64,000 bases of DNA, taken from NCBI GenBank assembly GCA_016859345.1, contig CM029121.1, positions 2,261,329 through 2,325,328 of the forward strand, written 5' to 3'. Below, piece by piece: positions 1-14,700 of this stretch. The translations under genes were made by a program, and so were the position numbers. The notes beneath the pieces were generated by a model that was not told where the DNA came from, ran no database searches, and saw only the letters and a list, made by a program, of their open reading frames with translations. The DNA is from Istiophorus platypterus (taxonomy: Eukaryota > Chordata > Actinopteri > Istiophoriformes > Istiophoridae). Numbering within the stretch: position 1 is the first letter of the stretch; each line of letters opens with the position of its first letter.

Positions 1-174
1 AATCACCTCTACAAATACACAAAACACATTGTATAACCATTTTAAGAAACCATGCTCAACTGTGGGTCTGTGATTCATGAGTCCATTTAAGGGGTGAAAG
101 GTTCCAAAGCAGCTTTGTTATAATGTGTAGACTTGTATATTTAATAGTATATCTTGTTTAGGTTCCTACTACAG

Positions 175-231
175 GGTCTGGCGACCAACACTCGTCTCTT
201 TGGGCTAGAGTTGGACCTCAGTAGCTGTGAG
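175..231 (+). CDS. carmil2: carmil2 visible exon 1 (LRR)
   Basis: Nineteen codons reading GLATNTRLFGLELDLSSCE, phase 0 at both ends. This is the first half of a leucine-rich repeat and corresponds to the human CARMIL2 segment ending in DLSACE. It is the first exon in the window; earlier exons lie before base 1. Confidence 0.85.
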
Positions 232-314
232 GTACAGTACACACTCATACACATAGACATACAATCAAAAAAACTTTTTTCTTCATAATGATGAGCAACA
301 GAAGCCATAGAAAA

Positions 315-379
<65 letters not shown>

Positions 380-3300
380 CTACGTTCAGCAGGGGCCCAT
401 GTTATCCAGGAGCACATCTCTGAGGCTACAGCTATCAAAAGTCTTGATATCTCTGACAACGGTATGCAAAATAACACACATACATGGTATGCTGCTGCAG
501 TACGTTGTTTTCACTCAGTTGATAACACAATTTAATGCTACATCATACACTTCTGTACTGGGAAAACCTTATTCAGGTGTTAATGAATGATATTTTGCTA
601 TGCAAGACCAATGTATCACCACTGGTTGCATCCAAGTAGAATATACAGTTAAAAAAAAGGCATAAACAGCCATCACCATTTATTATTAAATGAAAGGCCT
701 TTAACACACAAACTGAGCCAGGCAAAAAAGTTAATTTATAAAATGTAGCCTCTTTAATTTGCCTCCATAAAAGAAATGCTGCCCAAATCCTGTTACAGAA
801 AGTCCACTATTAAAGCTACAGGATACTAGGGGAAGATATATTAACATTTCACATGAATTCTTGCTGTAGAATAGAACATCCTCCCTCTCTCATTACACAT
901 AACACCATAAGCTGTTAATTAATATATACTTACAAAACAGTTAAACAGTTTTAGAATTTAATTTTAATACCCCTCACTGAAATAAGGATTATACTTCCTT
1001 AAACCAGGATGTAGATTTCATTTTGTTAATGACTACTCAAAACACTTGTGATGTGATTTTCATGGCACCAGACCTTTATTGTCTGGAAAAACAATCTGCT
1101 TACTTCTTCTTTACATTTTTTCTTGTTGTGGACATATAATAATTTCATTCACGTGTTGCTCTGTCTCTCCTGTCGGGCTGCAGGTTTTGAGAATGACATG
1201 GTGACTCTGGTTCTGTCTGTCGGTCGATGTCACTCTCTTCAACGCCTTGCACTGGGGAGAAACTTTGCCATGAAGTCCAGGTCTGAGGAACATAATACAA
1301 AGTCATGCTGGACATGCTCCATTGTAACATGATCCTTTGGCACCACTTGGTCTTCTCCTGACATCAGCTCATTACCAAGATGTATATGCACAAAGCTTTA
1401 CACACAGACAACTGGAGACATGGCCATGTAGCCACAATCCAAAGCTTAAAATTCACTAGAAATAAGTCATTTGGGCTGCATGTGTGAGCATTGTGTGTAT
1501 CATAAAAGGGCCAAGTGATACAAAGCTTCTGTTACCTTATGTCTGTGAGAGAAAAAAGGGTATCTATAGTAAAAGCATCTACAGTAAAGATGGTCAGTAT
1601 CTGCAAACCAGCCTGAGGTCCTCAACTTCATGTAAAATACTGTAAAACCTTTACATTGTTGAAATGTTTCTCCCTTTCTTCCATCCTTCTTTCCTTCATT
1701 CCCTGATTTCCTCCCTTCTTGTCCATGTCCTATTTCTTGTTTTCTTGGTTTGATATGTTCTCTCTCTGTCTACCAGAGCTCTCACAGATGTTCTTCATCG
1801 TATAGCTCAGCTCATTCAGGATGACGAGTGTGTGAGTGAAATGTCCTTTCATTTCATACACTGTTAGTCTCAAAATATTAATAACCTTATGACGGATATA
1901 TAGTGAATTAGGCGACAAACACGAGTCACTTGTGAATCACTTTTATACTTAGTTATGTTTTTCTCAATGTTGGACCGAATAGTTTCGGCTATATGTTTGT
2001 TTGTGTGTATGTGTTTGTGCGTGCGTGCGTGGGTGTGTGCATGCATGTGTAGCCCTTGCAGTCTTTATCAGTGAGCGACTCCAAACTAAAGACAGGGATG
2101 CACATTCTGCTGAGTGCTCTCGGTGGCAACGCTGCTTTGGCTGAACTGGATATCAGTGGTAACAACATTGGAGACACTGGAGCCAAAATGTTGGCAAAGG
2201 CCCTGATGAATAACAGAAGACTGAGGTACACACATGCACATTATAAATTACAGAATAATGCCAGCCTCGTCCCTAAATAAGACAGTATCATGGTTGCGTG
2301 TGTTTCATGTCATCATTCACTTTGTTTCACTTTATGTTGGAACAGCATTACACTGGCATATGTTGTTTTCCCAAAAACCAAACATTATTTATTTGTGGGT
2401 GTACTGTTGCCACTAGATGTCATTATTTTATTATTTGAAGCTAATATTCAGTATTTCACTGTAGGTCACCTCCACTAGAACAGGTGCAGGATATATAACT
2501 GCACTTTGTTTCCCTGACTTTGCTCACGCTCTCTCTTGTTCTTTCAAGGACTCTATCATGGGACAGAAACAATGTAACTGCCAGGGGTTTCCAGGATGTG
2601 GCTGATGCCTTGGAAAGGTCATAAACAAACACACGTGCACACACACACACAAACACACTCACACACACACACACTTGTTCATTAGTTACCAGGGCTTTGA
2701 CAGAACACATTCCCGAGCCCCATACCCTAACCCCAGCCTACTCTCTAACCCTGACCCTAAACCCAGTTGTAACCTGAACCCTAAAAGCCTTTTAACGTGT
2801 ATCAGAATGAGGGGACCAGCCAAAATGTCCTCACTTTCCCAGAACGTCCTCACTCTGAAAGGTCTGGAACTGGCCCTGACAAAGATAGAAGTACACAAGC
2901 ACACACACACGTACACACACATGCTTACACAACTAATAATACTGTATATCCCACAATAGTATTAAATTTGGATTGTTAGCTCTCATTGGTGATTTCAAGT
3001 GTGTTAACATTTTGCTAACATGAACTTTTCAAGGCCTGTAGTTCTAATTGCATCCTGGACAATGGACAGAACCCACAATAAAGTAATTACTAGGCAATCT
3101 GTAAATTACAGAACCCCCACAGTCCTGAGAGATGATATTTTTATCTCCTGTAATCAACATTAAAAAAATGGTCCTTCAGGACTTCAGGGGCTCTGTAGTA
3201 AACATCTTAGTGTAGATCTAAAGTTGATCAATACCAAGAGTCTCCAGCTTTGCTAGTAACTAAGTGTGAGGCTCAGCTGGGTGCTGTGGTGCTTTGAGCT

Positions 3301-6300
3301 AAATGCTGATGTCAAAATTTTCAGGTATTTGCTCCTAAAACAACTGGACAATCTGAAATTTTGACTTGATGATGGGGCAAGTTGAAAAGTCAGAGGATTA
3401 GAACATTTATTAAAATTTATCCTGAGCAGGATATTAATGTGTGTAAATACGGTAATGCTGAGACATTTGACTGAAAACTTCAGCCTCATGGTGGTAATCA
3501 AGGGGAAGATCACCAGAGTCAGAGGGATCATCCAGTGGGGACCATGAATGTCTGCACAAAATTTCAAATCAACCCATCCAGTAAAGATATTTCTGTCTGC
3601 ACCAATATGGTGGAGCATCCAGTGTATGCGCGTGAGTTCTGATAGTAGGGTTCTATGTTATGCAGGAACTTTACTCTGCAGCAGGTGTCTCTCCCCCTGG
3701 CTGATGTCACACAGAGTTACCGCAGTAACCCTGACAGAACAAAAGAGGCTCTGCACAAGGTCAGTGTGTTTAATTTGGAAAATACTTAGATAGGTGAATG
3801 GATACACAATGCATTTTTCATTTCTCACACCAGGGTTTTGCCCACATGCTGCTTCTCTGTATGATTGTGAACTTAAAATAGAAAATGTTTTTACATGGCT
3901 CTGGTGATTTTTTTTGTAATTTCACATGGGACACAACAGTCGTTGTTTGTGTTGTGCCTCTGAGTTTCTTCTTTTCACCGCTACCATCAGTGTGCTCTGG
4001 TCAGTCACAATGTTGTGCTTTAAAATGTAGCAGGAGAACAGATGTTCGAGGGATGTGGGTTAAAATGTTATGTTATTAACTTACACGCTGTGTGTGCGTG
4101 TGCTTGTGTGTGTGTCTGTCATGGGCTACCTGTTGGGACAAATTTCAGTTGTAACACCAGTAAATGAATGCAAGTCTATGTAATGTCCCTTGACATATAT
4201 TTGTGTGTGTGTGTTTGTGAGCAGATCCAGCAGTGTTTAGATAGAAACAACCAGAGACAGTCTGATGGACTGGAACTTCAGAAAGCTTTTAGGACTCAAC
4301 AATCTGAAAAGGTAAGAAATATGATAGAAATATAACATATGTAGTTACAGGTCAAATAACAAAAATCATACAAATACTTCTGACTAACTCTAACATAGTA
4401 TAATATTATGGTTATGGTGTACATTTTTTTCAGATGTTGAATATTGTAGCAACTAGATTTGACCTGAATTTCAATAAAAAAAATTTGAATTTGCCAAGAC
4501 TTTACAAAATTGTATTCAGGGATTTCCACAGAATTTTATTTTTAATCAAAGTGAAAGAGTACTCTAGGTGACCACTGCAACTGTGAATAGTAATAATTGC
4601 TTATATTTTGTAGAAATATAATAATTCGGCTTGTCAATAGCTTCGTCCCAAATCCTAACAGAATGCAATATAGTGGTACACTGTGGATACCATTCAGAGA
4701 ATGCTGCACACAACCCCCCAGTGGTAAAGAATGAAAGCAGCACACAGACATAGCAGAACCAAAGCAGGTAGAGGAGGTTGTGGAGGACACTATGCACAAT
4801 CAGCAGCAATAACAATCACCAACAGTATTCTAGCAAATCACGTTATGTCCACATTATTGATTTAACATAAATATGTGAACACTGAAAACTGAATCCTTTC
4901 ATATCAAAGATGAGCGTTCTGACTAAAGTTATTTTTATTTTAAAAACTATATTGGCTTCGTATATTCTATGGGTTTCTGTCCAGGTCTGTATCTTAAGCT
5001 CTGCGTGTCTCTGTTGTCCTCAATTTTAGCTGGTCCAAGGCATGTGTCGGCAGTTAGACTACACCATTCAACGTTTAAACCGCTGCAGCATTCAGGAGGA
5101 CCAGGCTGATGTCCTGACAGCACACGAGGTGCTGCACAATGCCAGGGAGTCCTTCAAGGTACAGGCTGCTCAGACAGGTCTGGAAACTCACTATAAACGA
5201 TATGATTGTTGGCCAAAATAATCACAACCAAACTCTCTCCTGGACTGAATTACATGTCAGCTCTCTGTTAAAAAAAAGTCAGTTTGTAAATGAAGTAGAT
5301 CTGCTCATTGGCCCCTTTATTAGCTACCCATGTAGAATCTAATGCAATCCAGTCATACAGCTGAGCAATGTTTGTGACAATTCTTACTTGTCAGTCATAA
5401 TAATGTTCAGCTTTGAGTGACACTGTCAGATTATTATTTAGGTTGTAGTTTGCAGAGCTGTCGAACTGGACTGCATCATATTGAGAGGTGTTTTGCCCAC
5501 TGCTTTTAAAAACATGAGGGGGAAGAATATTAGATACACATTTCAATATAACCCGGTCCAGTACAACAACCTCTGTATAGGCATTACTGAGGTTCTGAAT
5601 TCACACCTCATGGGAAGTTTAAAGAAAAATAACACATAAGCTTCATAAACACAGAATTTGGCCGAGATGTTTTATTGGACTGCATTAGACTGCATTGACC
5701 TACTTAATAAACCGACCAGGTAGTGTGAATGATGCCACTGTTGTTTTTGTTGACTTTCCCGGTGCAGCTGCTCCCCTCTCTGTATGAGGCCGGCAGGGAG
5801 TGTGCCTCTGATGGAGACTTGGTGAACTGCATCCTCACCGACACTGCTACTGCACTGACTAATGAGTTCACTCAGAGCATAGAGGTACACATGTAAATAC
5901 ACCCACTGGTCAACTTATCCTGGCCTGCAAATGATTTATTTGGCACAACTAAATAGAATAAGAGGCCAAAAATGGTTTCAACCAACGAGAAATGCTGTGC
6001 AAAAAGTAGAAACAAGGGCCAGTGACACTCAAGTGTCATCCAGGGATCATGAATAGTTGAAGTTGTTGGAAAGTAAATAGGCAAAATAAATAGGCAACTA
6101 CTAGTCTCCTCCAACTGAAAGAGCCTGTATAAGCATTAGGTAGTAAGCAACCTGCTTTTTAATTCTGGCACTTCTTTTAACAGTTTTAGCATTCAGTTTA
6201 CCTGAAAATATACCTGGCCACTAAAATGTATCAGTACATCAATAAAGCACTAAGATTAAAATTCTACATCCTTAACCCATCCCAGAGCAATGTTGGTGGT

Positions 6301-9300
6301 TCGAATTGAATTCACCTAAAACACCAAATTATCCCATATTTATGTTTCACTGCAGCAGCATTAGGTCAAGTTTAAATCTTCGTCTAAATTAATTTACCTG
6401 TGATTTTTTCTGATTCTGGCTGTTAAAATAGATTTTTTATGTTTATGTTTCAGTCACATCCTAATATCCAGTGAACAGTCCGGAGTGAATCTCTAAAATA
6501 ACAGAACAAGGCCATGTTAATGGATCCTGGTTAGATCCCAGTCCAAGCCTGGTCTTGGAATAGGACCCTTTCTTGTCTTGACTCAGTCTCGACTCAGACT
6601 TAACAATGGTCATTCTTGGTCATCCTCATGTGTCACCGTGTTTTCCAGGAGATGGCTCAGGGCCTGATGAGGTGTGCAGAGGCTGTGTGTCCGCGGGTGG
6701 TCCAGCGGTCAAGTGTGTGTGAGTGTCTGTCAGAGTGTGTGTCTAAAAGAAGCAGACAGACACATTCGTTCCTGAGAAACACCCTGGTGGAGAGCACAGG
6801 GCAGATTATCATCAACAGACTACGGTACAAACACTTATGTACAACATTTCAGTCTGTTCAATGAACCTAGTTTCCAATGTCTGTTGACTTTAGATGCTGA
6901 ATGAAATAACTGGCTTTTGTGACTGGTAAAAAAATTGTAAATGAGAGGACAGTTTTAAGCACATCTTGGAAATAAACTGTGCATTTGTGCAAATGTTTGA
7001 GTGCCAGAACCAGGAACTATGAAATAATGATAAATCATAGATTTCAACAGTACAAAAATTATTTACTGCACATTTGATTGGGATGAGAGCTGTTGTCTAT
7101 GGTTCCTCGACTGATCAGTTAAGATAACTTATTATTCACTGCAATGGAGCTTTCTATAAACCTAAAACATTTGAAACAGAAAAAAGCTTCAAAATAAGTT
7201 TTTCTGCTTTCCCCTGCTCTGACTCAAAGGCAGCTGTACTGGAAATGCGATGCTAAAATGTAATCGACCTCATTTACATAAAGGGAGTCAGATATGTCAT
7301 GAACACCAGGCAATGTAACGCATTTGGAAAAAGTCAGAATGTCCAACGACCAGAAGTCTTAAAGCGAGATCAAATTATTCTAAATTAAATTAGCGCTATT
7401 CTTGTTTCTAGATAACAAAGTATGAGCCTTGTTTAACCAGGTCTTTCACCTACAAACTTAAAACTGAAAGTTTTCACGAAAACCATCGAGCCCCCAACCC
7501 ACCTGGTTACTGGTAATGTAGCTCTTGCAATCACAGTGGCCCTGATTGGGTCCACCATTTTGATCCAGACAGTAATATATCACTAACTATTGGATTGCCA
7601 TGGAATTTGGTACAGACATTCATGATCCCCAGAAGCTGAATCCCAATGTATCTGATGATTCTCTGGCTGTTCTCCATCATCAGGTCAAATTTTCAATACT
7701 TACACTAATTTAGTGGTGAAGTATCTGCAAAGTAAACAACATTCCTGTTGGCATTCACTGTACTTTGGGTTTAAATAACAAATGTTAGCATTTTAAGCAA
7801 CAAGCACCTTCAGCATTTAGCTCAAAGCACTACTGTATCTACAGCCTCACAGGTCTGCCAGCATGGCTGTGGACTTCATCATTGATACTGGACAATGTAA
7901 AATGTTTAACCAATAATGACTGCGTCATATCAAAGTTAATGATCATTGCTGTAGATGTATATGTGCTGTTCAGTTTTATATGATTTTCATCATCAGACAT
8001 TAGGTCTCATGATTATTCTGAAACTATAGATTTGTCTTGCATTGAACATCTGAAGAATTTTTGTTATTAGCCTAAATCTTGAAACTTGATATTTTGTCCT
8101 AAGGTAAAGTTGAAAATGTACCAGAATGTACCATCTTGCAGCCAAAAGACTAAAACAAGTAAAGCATACTGAAAATCTTGTAACATATATGTCCCTTGGA
8201 TCTTGCAAAACATTACCCCAAATAAGATAAAACTGCTAATTATGAAAAAGAAAGAGAAATAATTTAAACAGCCATACATAGTCACCAGTACAACCACCAC
8301 TAGATTTTAAATCTAGGTATAAGATTACTTCCTGTACGTATTAATAGCCTTTTTATTGCGGGGGGGGGGTCTTGGGAGGTCCTGGGGGGGCAGTTAGACT
8401 TTGAGCTGTTTCTTGACTGACTCTGTAAAGCCTCTCCCCACCCACTGAGTTGATTCTTGGAAGAATTATTAACTAGTTTTCAATCTAACAAGATGAAACT
8501 TGTTAGATTAGAAATCAAAGCAAACACATCATGGATGTGGTCGACAAACAGATAATGTTTTTACTGCCTACGCTAAATTATGTTGCCCCACAATAAATGT
8601 GTTCTGGTCCTGATAAGAAATACTAGAACATAATAATTTGGATCATGATCCTCCAATATTATTGTTTTATTATTGTAGATAACTGATTGATTCTAATTTG
8701 TCTAGTCTTTGAGCTACTGCAATCCAACTTTTTTTCTTGTTGTTCTCTTTTTTCATCCATTTAGTGAACTAAGACAAACATTAAGTGTCTCTTTGGCTGA
8801 AAGCATCATAGAACAAGTAAAACAGGATCTGACAATGGCACAGGAAAAAATGGTAAACGTGTATTTGTGTGTGTCTTGACATTTTATGATTACTGAACGC
8901 AATATACTGTTTTCTTGTTTGTTTTAGTCTTCAATGCCACATGAATTTATCTATAAGCCTTTCTTCTAGAAAGTACTTGTCTATACAACTAAGCTGCAAA
9001 AGCAAATATGGTTTGTAGGAAACATAATTGCCCACAGATTGAGTTTTCTGATAACATAATGAGGATATTATGTTAATATCCGACAAGCTACAAATATGTT
9101 GATACTGAACAAATCAGTAGAATTTTAAAACATGTTTTTTCAGCCAGAATATCTTATCTTGCAGCACCAAGTTACTTTTGACTCAAGCATAATCATATTT
9201 AAAAATTAAGTTCATCAGTTTCATCTCTATGTGAACAGTACAGAGTAGAGTCCAGGAAGGGTTTAGCCTAGCTTAGCACAAAGACTGGAAACTTGAAACT

Positions 9301-11698
9301 ACTAGCTCCACCAAATTCAAAACCATCCAATAAATCCAACACATCTTCTCTGTATTAGATGCTGCACAAGCCTGCCTCCTTCAGTGTTGTACTTCCCTTG
9401 AAAATTCCGCACAGTTAGACAACGTTATTTTTGATATTACCTTGTTCAAACACTTTGTACATATGTTCAGTATGTTGTGCTCGTTACTGATGATTTTTAT
9501 GTGTTTATTCTTTAGGATTGCCTTATTAAGGAAAATTCATGCAATTCTCTGAGAGCCAGCGTCCCAGAGCTCCGTCTGGTTGACAGTGACTTCCCAACTG
9601 ATGATGTAAGAGACGCACGCTCCTTTATCTCTCTATTCATTCTGTTAATCACACGTGTGTTGGATTTTCCATTTTTGTCCTTCCTCTTCCTTTTACTCTG
9701 TCCATCACCAGTACTGTCCGGCATTTTGGAGAAATAGTTTCCACTCCAAGAGCCTGAGGCCTGCTTCTTCAATTAAGAGTAAGACAAACTCACTATTGCT
9801 GTGTGATCCAATAATGTCTCTCCCTCTTTCTGAATCTGAATTCAGTTCAATTCATTTTATGAGCTAGTGTTGGTGATTGCTCAAGTTGCAGTATACATCA
9901 AATGGAAAACTGCAATAATTGAGACAACATAAAAAAAAAATACAAATGGATTAAACAGGATTAAAAATGATTTTGTTCATTAATTTATTTTTGATAGCTG
10001 TACACATCACAAGACAAAAGAATGGATACCATAAATATGTGGTGATTTGGCAGATATTTACACATCCAGCAGACACAGAACGTTAGTGTTAAATTGGAGA
10101 CATGCTCGTATCCACCCACTGAATGTACATCCAATAATCATTTTGCTTTTACCTCTGGCTTGGTCTTCACCAACTCCTCAGTTTAAAATAAAATCAGCAC
10201 TTCAGCAGCTAAATGTTTTCACCAACTTTGTCTGGTATCAGTTTGGTGCTGCTTGAGCAAGTAGGGGACAGTAGTTTTATCATAGTTTTTCTGTGGAAAA
10301 ACAGCTGAAAGACTTTGATCATTGTGGTGAGAATAACAGGAAAGCTGCAGCTTGTAAAAGCAAAATAATGCGCTGAAAGACACTAAAACTTTCTTTAGAG
10401 CAGAGGGGAACTAAAGAGTTGACCAGATTGATTAAGAAAAGTGGAGTCAGTGGAGTCATAAAATCAGAACGGTTTCTCCTACCCAGGAGTAGGAGCGTAT
10501 TCAGACAGCAAAACTGCACCACTTTTTTTTTCCAATTTTTATTTGAACCACCAAAAAAATTTGATAATTATTAAAATAACTGAATAAGTAGTATGTAATT
10601 TTGTAAAATATTATATTAGTTACAGCTTCATTTAAAAAGAATCAAATAATTATGGAATATAAATCAGTATTTAATGCATTAACATGGTTTTATTACATGA
10701 AGAACATACTGTATTTAATTCTATCCTGTTACTTCAGATATGACATTAGTATGAGAATAAGCCAGGTATAAATTTTAAACGCCTACTGTGCTATTTCATC
10801 TTGTCCCCTTGTATTCCTCATATGTGCGGTGAACCCATCTGTGGCCAACACAGACCACTGTTTGGCTAATTGGAGCATGGCCTGTTTACTTTCACACCAG
10901 TGACTTTCACCATGGGAGAAACGAGATGGGGAGAAGATGGAGGAGGGAATTACTAGAGAAAAGGAGTGAACCATCACTCCTTTTCTTTGATAGGACAATA
11001 CCACTAAAAGAAGTAATGATAAAACAAAATAATACATGAAAATAATGAGTTGCCCATCCTGGCTTGGTCTTTGTGTGTGTTTGTGTTTGCCAGATAAAGG
11101 TCATAAAAAATTAGGACAATATTTTAGGAGGTATCTTTACAAAAAACCTGAAATTCAGTATTTCATTTCTAAAAATGTATTAAGCAATTTCCATTTCAAA
11201 GGGCTTTTGAAATATTTAGATAAGAGAAAATAAATATTTAGTAAGAGAATCTAAAATCTGAAACATTAATAACAATATTGGTGTAACCCCAGCATATTCT
11301 ACCTTGTGTTGTGTGTATGACTGTGTTAGCGCTGTGTGGCAGGCTGATAACTGTGTCCCTGTTTGCAGTACAGTTTGGCTGCAACCTCAATATGCTGCTC
11401 TGCATCCTCCCTGTTTCTTCTCTGCATGGCTATGCTTAACTGATTATTTCTCTCTTGTATGCTCTGCTCTGCCCCCCTTTGTTCCCCCTCTTTCCTTGCT
11501 GAGTCTCTCCTCCCCCTCGATTGTACTCTCTTGCCACCCCTCCTGCTCCTTTTTTAACACTTTCTCCTCTCTCCACTCTCTCCATGTCTTCCCTATACAG
11601 TTCTGCATGCCCTATACACTGATCAGCCACCAAATTAAAAAAAAAAAAAAAATAGTTGCCAGTTTTAATGTTTTGGCTTAATGGTTTATGTATACAGT

Positions 11699-11750
<52 letters not shown>

Positions 11751-14700
11751 TTATACACCATTCAGTCATTATCATTATTATATCATTCTTTGCATATACG
11801 ATACATTCCAGCAAAAAGCTTATATACTGCATGGGCTGCTTTTCCCATCCCCGCTTCCTCCCTCCATCCTTCTCTCTTTCATTATCTCTCTTTGCACCTT
11901 TCCTCTCATCATTCATGATGCTTCTCTCTCAGGTCTCCTGGATGCAGACTGGGAGCAGTCAGCCAGGGACAGAGGAGCAGAGAGAGAGAAGGGAGGTGGT
12001 AGTGGAGAGGAAGGAGGAGGAGAGGGAAGATGTGGCCTTACTTGGTTACCAACAGCAAACCCCCTGTCAGTCATGGCCTCAAGCTCCTCCCCTTCCCCTT
12101 CCCCTTCCACTTCCCCGTCCCCCTCCCCCCCAGGACAGAGGGGGAGGAGGTGGAGGGACGGGGAGGTGGCGGTGGTGGATGCTGCAGCAGCAATATCAGG
12201 AGCAAGAAGAGCATCATTTATTCCTCCTCCCAGTCTCCCCCTCCTGTACTCCATCTCCACTCGAGCGCCAAAGGAGGAGGCTACCGGCCGTGGAGGCTTA
12301 CCCAGACAAGAGGCTTCCTTCCCCAGCTGCGGCCACAGCCCAGGCGCCCTCCCCAGCTCTGGATCCCCCGCTTCCCCCATGGAGCCTTTACCCATCCAGG
12401 GACAGACTCTAAGGCACTACACCGCTTCCCGACCAAGGCCGCGGCGTACACATACACAACCCCCCTCCTCCAGGCCTCAGGTAAGAGCACACACATATAC
12501 CCATAAATATTTACTGATGACAACACACATACACACAATTTGAGTGAGCATGCAGGAATTAAAGTGCATTTGTATCCACATGCATGCACAAACGTATGTA
12601 ATCATGCAGAAGTTACACACCATTTGCATTTATACATACACACAACATATGTATATAAAATGTAATTTAAACGAACATATAGTAAAATATATCCACATTA
12701 AAAGGTAGAAAGCAGGATGCAGAGAAGGAAAGATGAGAGACAGGAGTAAATATAGATACGGATGAATTATGGAGGGAAGGGTAGAAAAAGTGGGAAGCTA
12801 ACTGCACGACTACAGAGGGATCCCCAAAGAGAAAACGATGGAAAAGGAGAAAATGAAAACAATACAATAGGAAAACCCACTGTTCATATGACTGGGATCC
12901 TTATGTTAATGCGCAAAATATCCACATTACATCTATCTATCTATCTATCTATCTATCTGTCTATCTATCTATCCATATATCTATCTATCTGTCTCCATTC
13001 CTCTTGCTTATCATTTGTGTGATGCTGTAGTAATAATGGTAGCCATCTTTTTCTTTGCATTCTCTAGCTCCATGATGTAGTCATGCTCAGTGTGTGTGTG
13101 TGTATGTGTCTTCGTGTGTGAGAGAATAGGCACATGCATTTTGGGAGTGGTGTTCCCTGGGCTGTTTTCCTTCTCTCTCTCTCCCTCTTGCCCCCCTGGG
13201 AATGCTTTTGCAAACTCAATTATTCATGTTTTCACATTAAATGGGGGGGGGCTCTCTCTTTCTCTCTCTCTCTGTCACTGTGCACATGGAAAAAGGGGAT
13301 TTCTCTTCATCTATGGTGACCTTGTGTTTTTAAATTATGTCTTATATGTGATTTCTCTTTTTGAAAGATAAACATTTGCTTTTTTGTGGGTGTCAGTGTA
13401 AGGTGACGTAATCTTTCACAAACTAACTCACTACTTTTAATGTGAGGCATCAATACACTGGATGATGTATACTGTGGGTTATGATCAATCATGAACAAGT
13501 GTGGGTCCTTAGTGGTTACATTTAATTCATGCATTTAGCAATTTGTCCAACACCCACCATTGTTTTAATGCTCAGGTTTACCTGGACTCAAGCCCCAGGG
13601 TTCAAACAACATAAAGGGGCCACAAAGATCTGGGGAAATAAATTAAATTCACCAGGAGATGAAAAAAATCATGCTTTACTTTGTGCGTTGAAATTTACTT
13701 CAGCAGTGGGCATGTTTACAAAAATGTCTTGAAAGAAATCTGGAAGTTGAGATCAAAGACGCAAAAATTAGAGAGGGAAAGTATGGAAGGAGTCAGAGAT
13801 GTTAAGAAAAATCTCCAAGCTGACAGAATGTTTCAAAGCTGCAGGTCCTGAGGTCAAGACAACCAGAAACCCTCCAGCAGCAGAGGACACCTGCTTTCAC
13901 AGTTTAAAAAGCCAAGTCTAGTCCAACATTAGCAAATTTAGTGAGAAAAATTTATGACAGGCCCAAACCAATTAAAGTCATCATGTGAAATTCTGGATAG
14001 TTATGAATTTGAGCCTTAACTTTAGCTAGTGCTAGGCTAAAGAATGTTATCTATAACCTTCCAAGTCGCATAGCTGCATAGCATTAAATAATGCGGTAAC
14101 ACTTTATGATAATGGTACAGATCATATACTTAAGTAATGCTATGACTCATGATGATTTAACTCAGTGCATGAATTACTGCAGGATGTATCATGAATTCCT
14201 GTTCACAAACATTTCCACAGCCCTCTGATGAAAAATAGCACAGTAAAGAAAGATGCTCTGAAAAACAAAAATCATCTACCGTAACTCTGATCAGACATAT
14301 TTAAGCTCAATAGAAGTGACTTAATTGTTAAATCAAGGATTACACTATGAAGATTGTAAAAAAGCAAATACTTCCTTTTAGGGAATGTCTGTTGAGTAAC
14401 CATTTACAAAGGAGTGTCACAACATTGCTTTACTTTGGGGACACAAGTCAGGTAAGTAATGGTGACATCAAGTGTGAAGCAGTGATGAAGTAATGATGAA
14501 CACTTCCTGTATCTTAAACAGATGTCAATTTACTGTGTAGGCCTATGGAACATCTGCTCAAATTAAACATGTATTATCATTCTAATAATTATAAATATTT
14601 CGTTAGTTGGTACCTGCTGTATGATGTTGGTGCTAGTGCATTAGATAGAAATGTTACTGCAGTCCGTCTGATGGAATTTGATTGTCCTCATTATATTGTA

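Larger units (their letters stand above)
3760..6648 (+). other. carmil2 introns between visible exons 7 and 11
   Basis: Outside exons 8, 9 and 10 these introns are AT-rich, with TG-rich patches near 4095-4130 and 4200-4220. No further gene, RNA or recognised transposon was seen. Confidence 0.6.

Noticed and set aside
288..590. Cys-Val repeat open frame across the (TG)n at 321-376
   Set aside because: Dinucleotide repeat translation; the true coding frame starts at 380 in another register.
2722..2790. Interstitial telomere
   Set aside because: CCCTAA hexamers are few and degenerate and sit within a dispersed fish repeat.
11913..12395. 160-codon minus-strand frame opposite the CPI exon
   Set aside because: A shadow of carmil2 exon 15; low-complexity composition, no homology.
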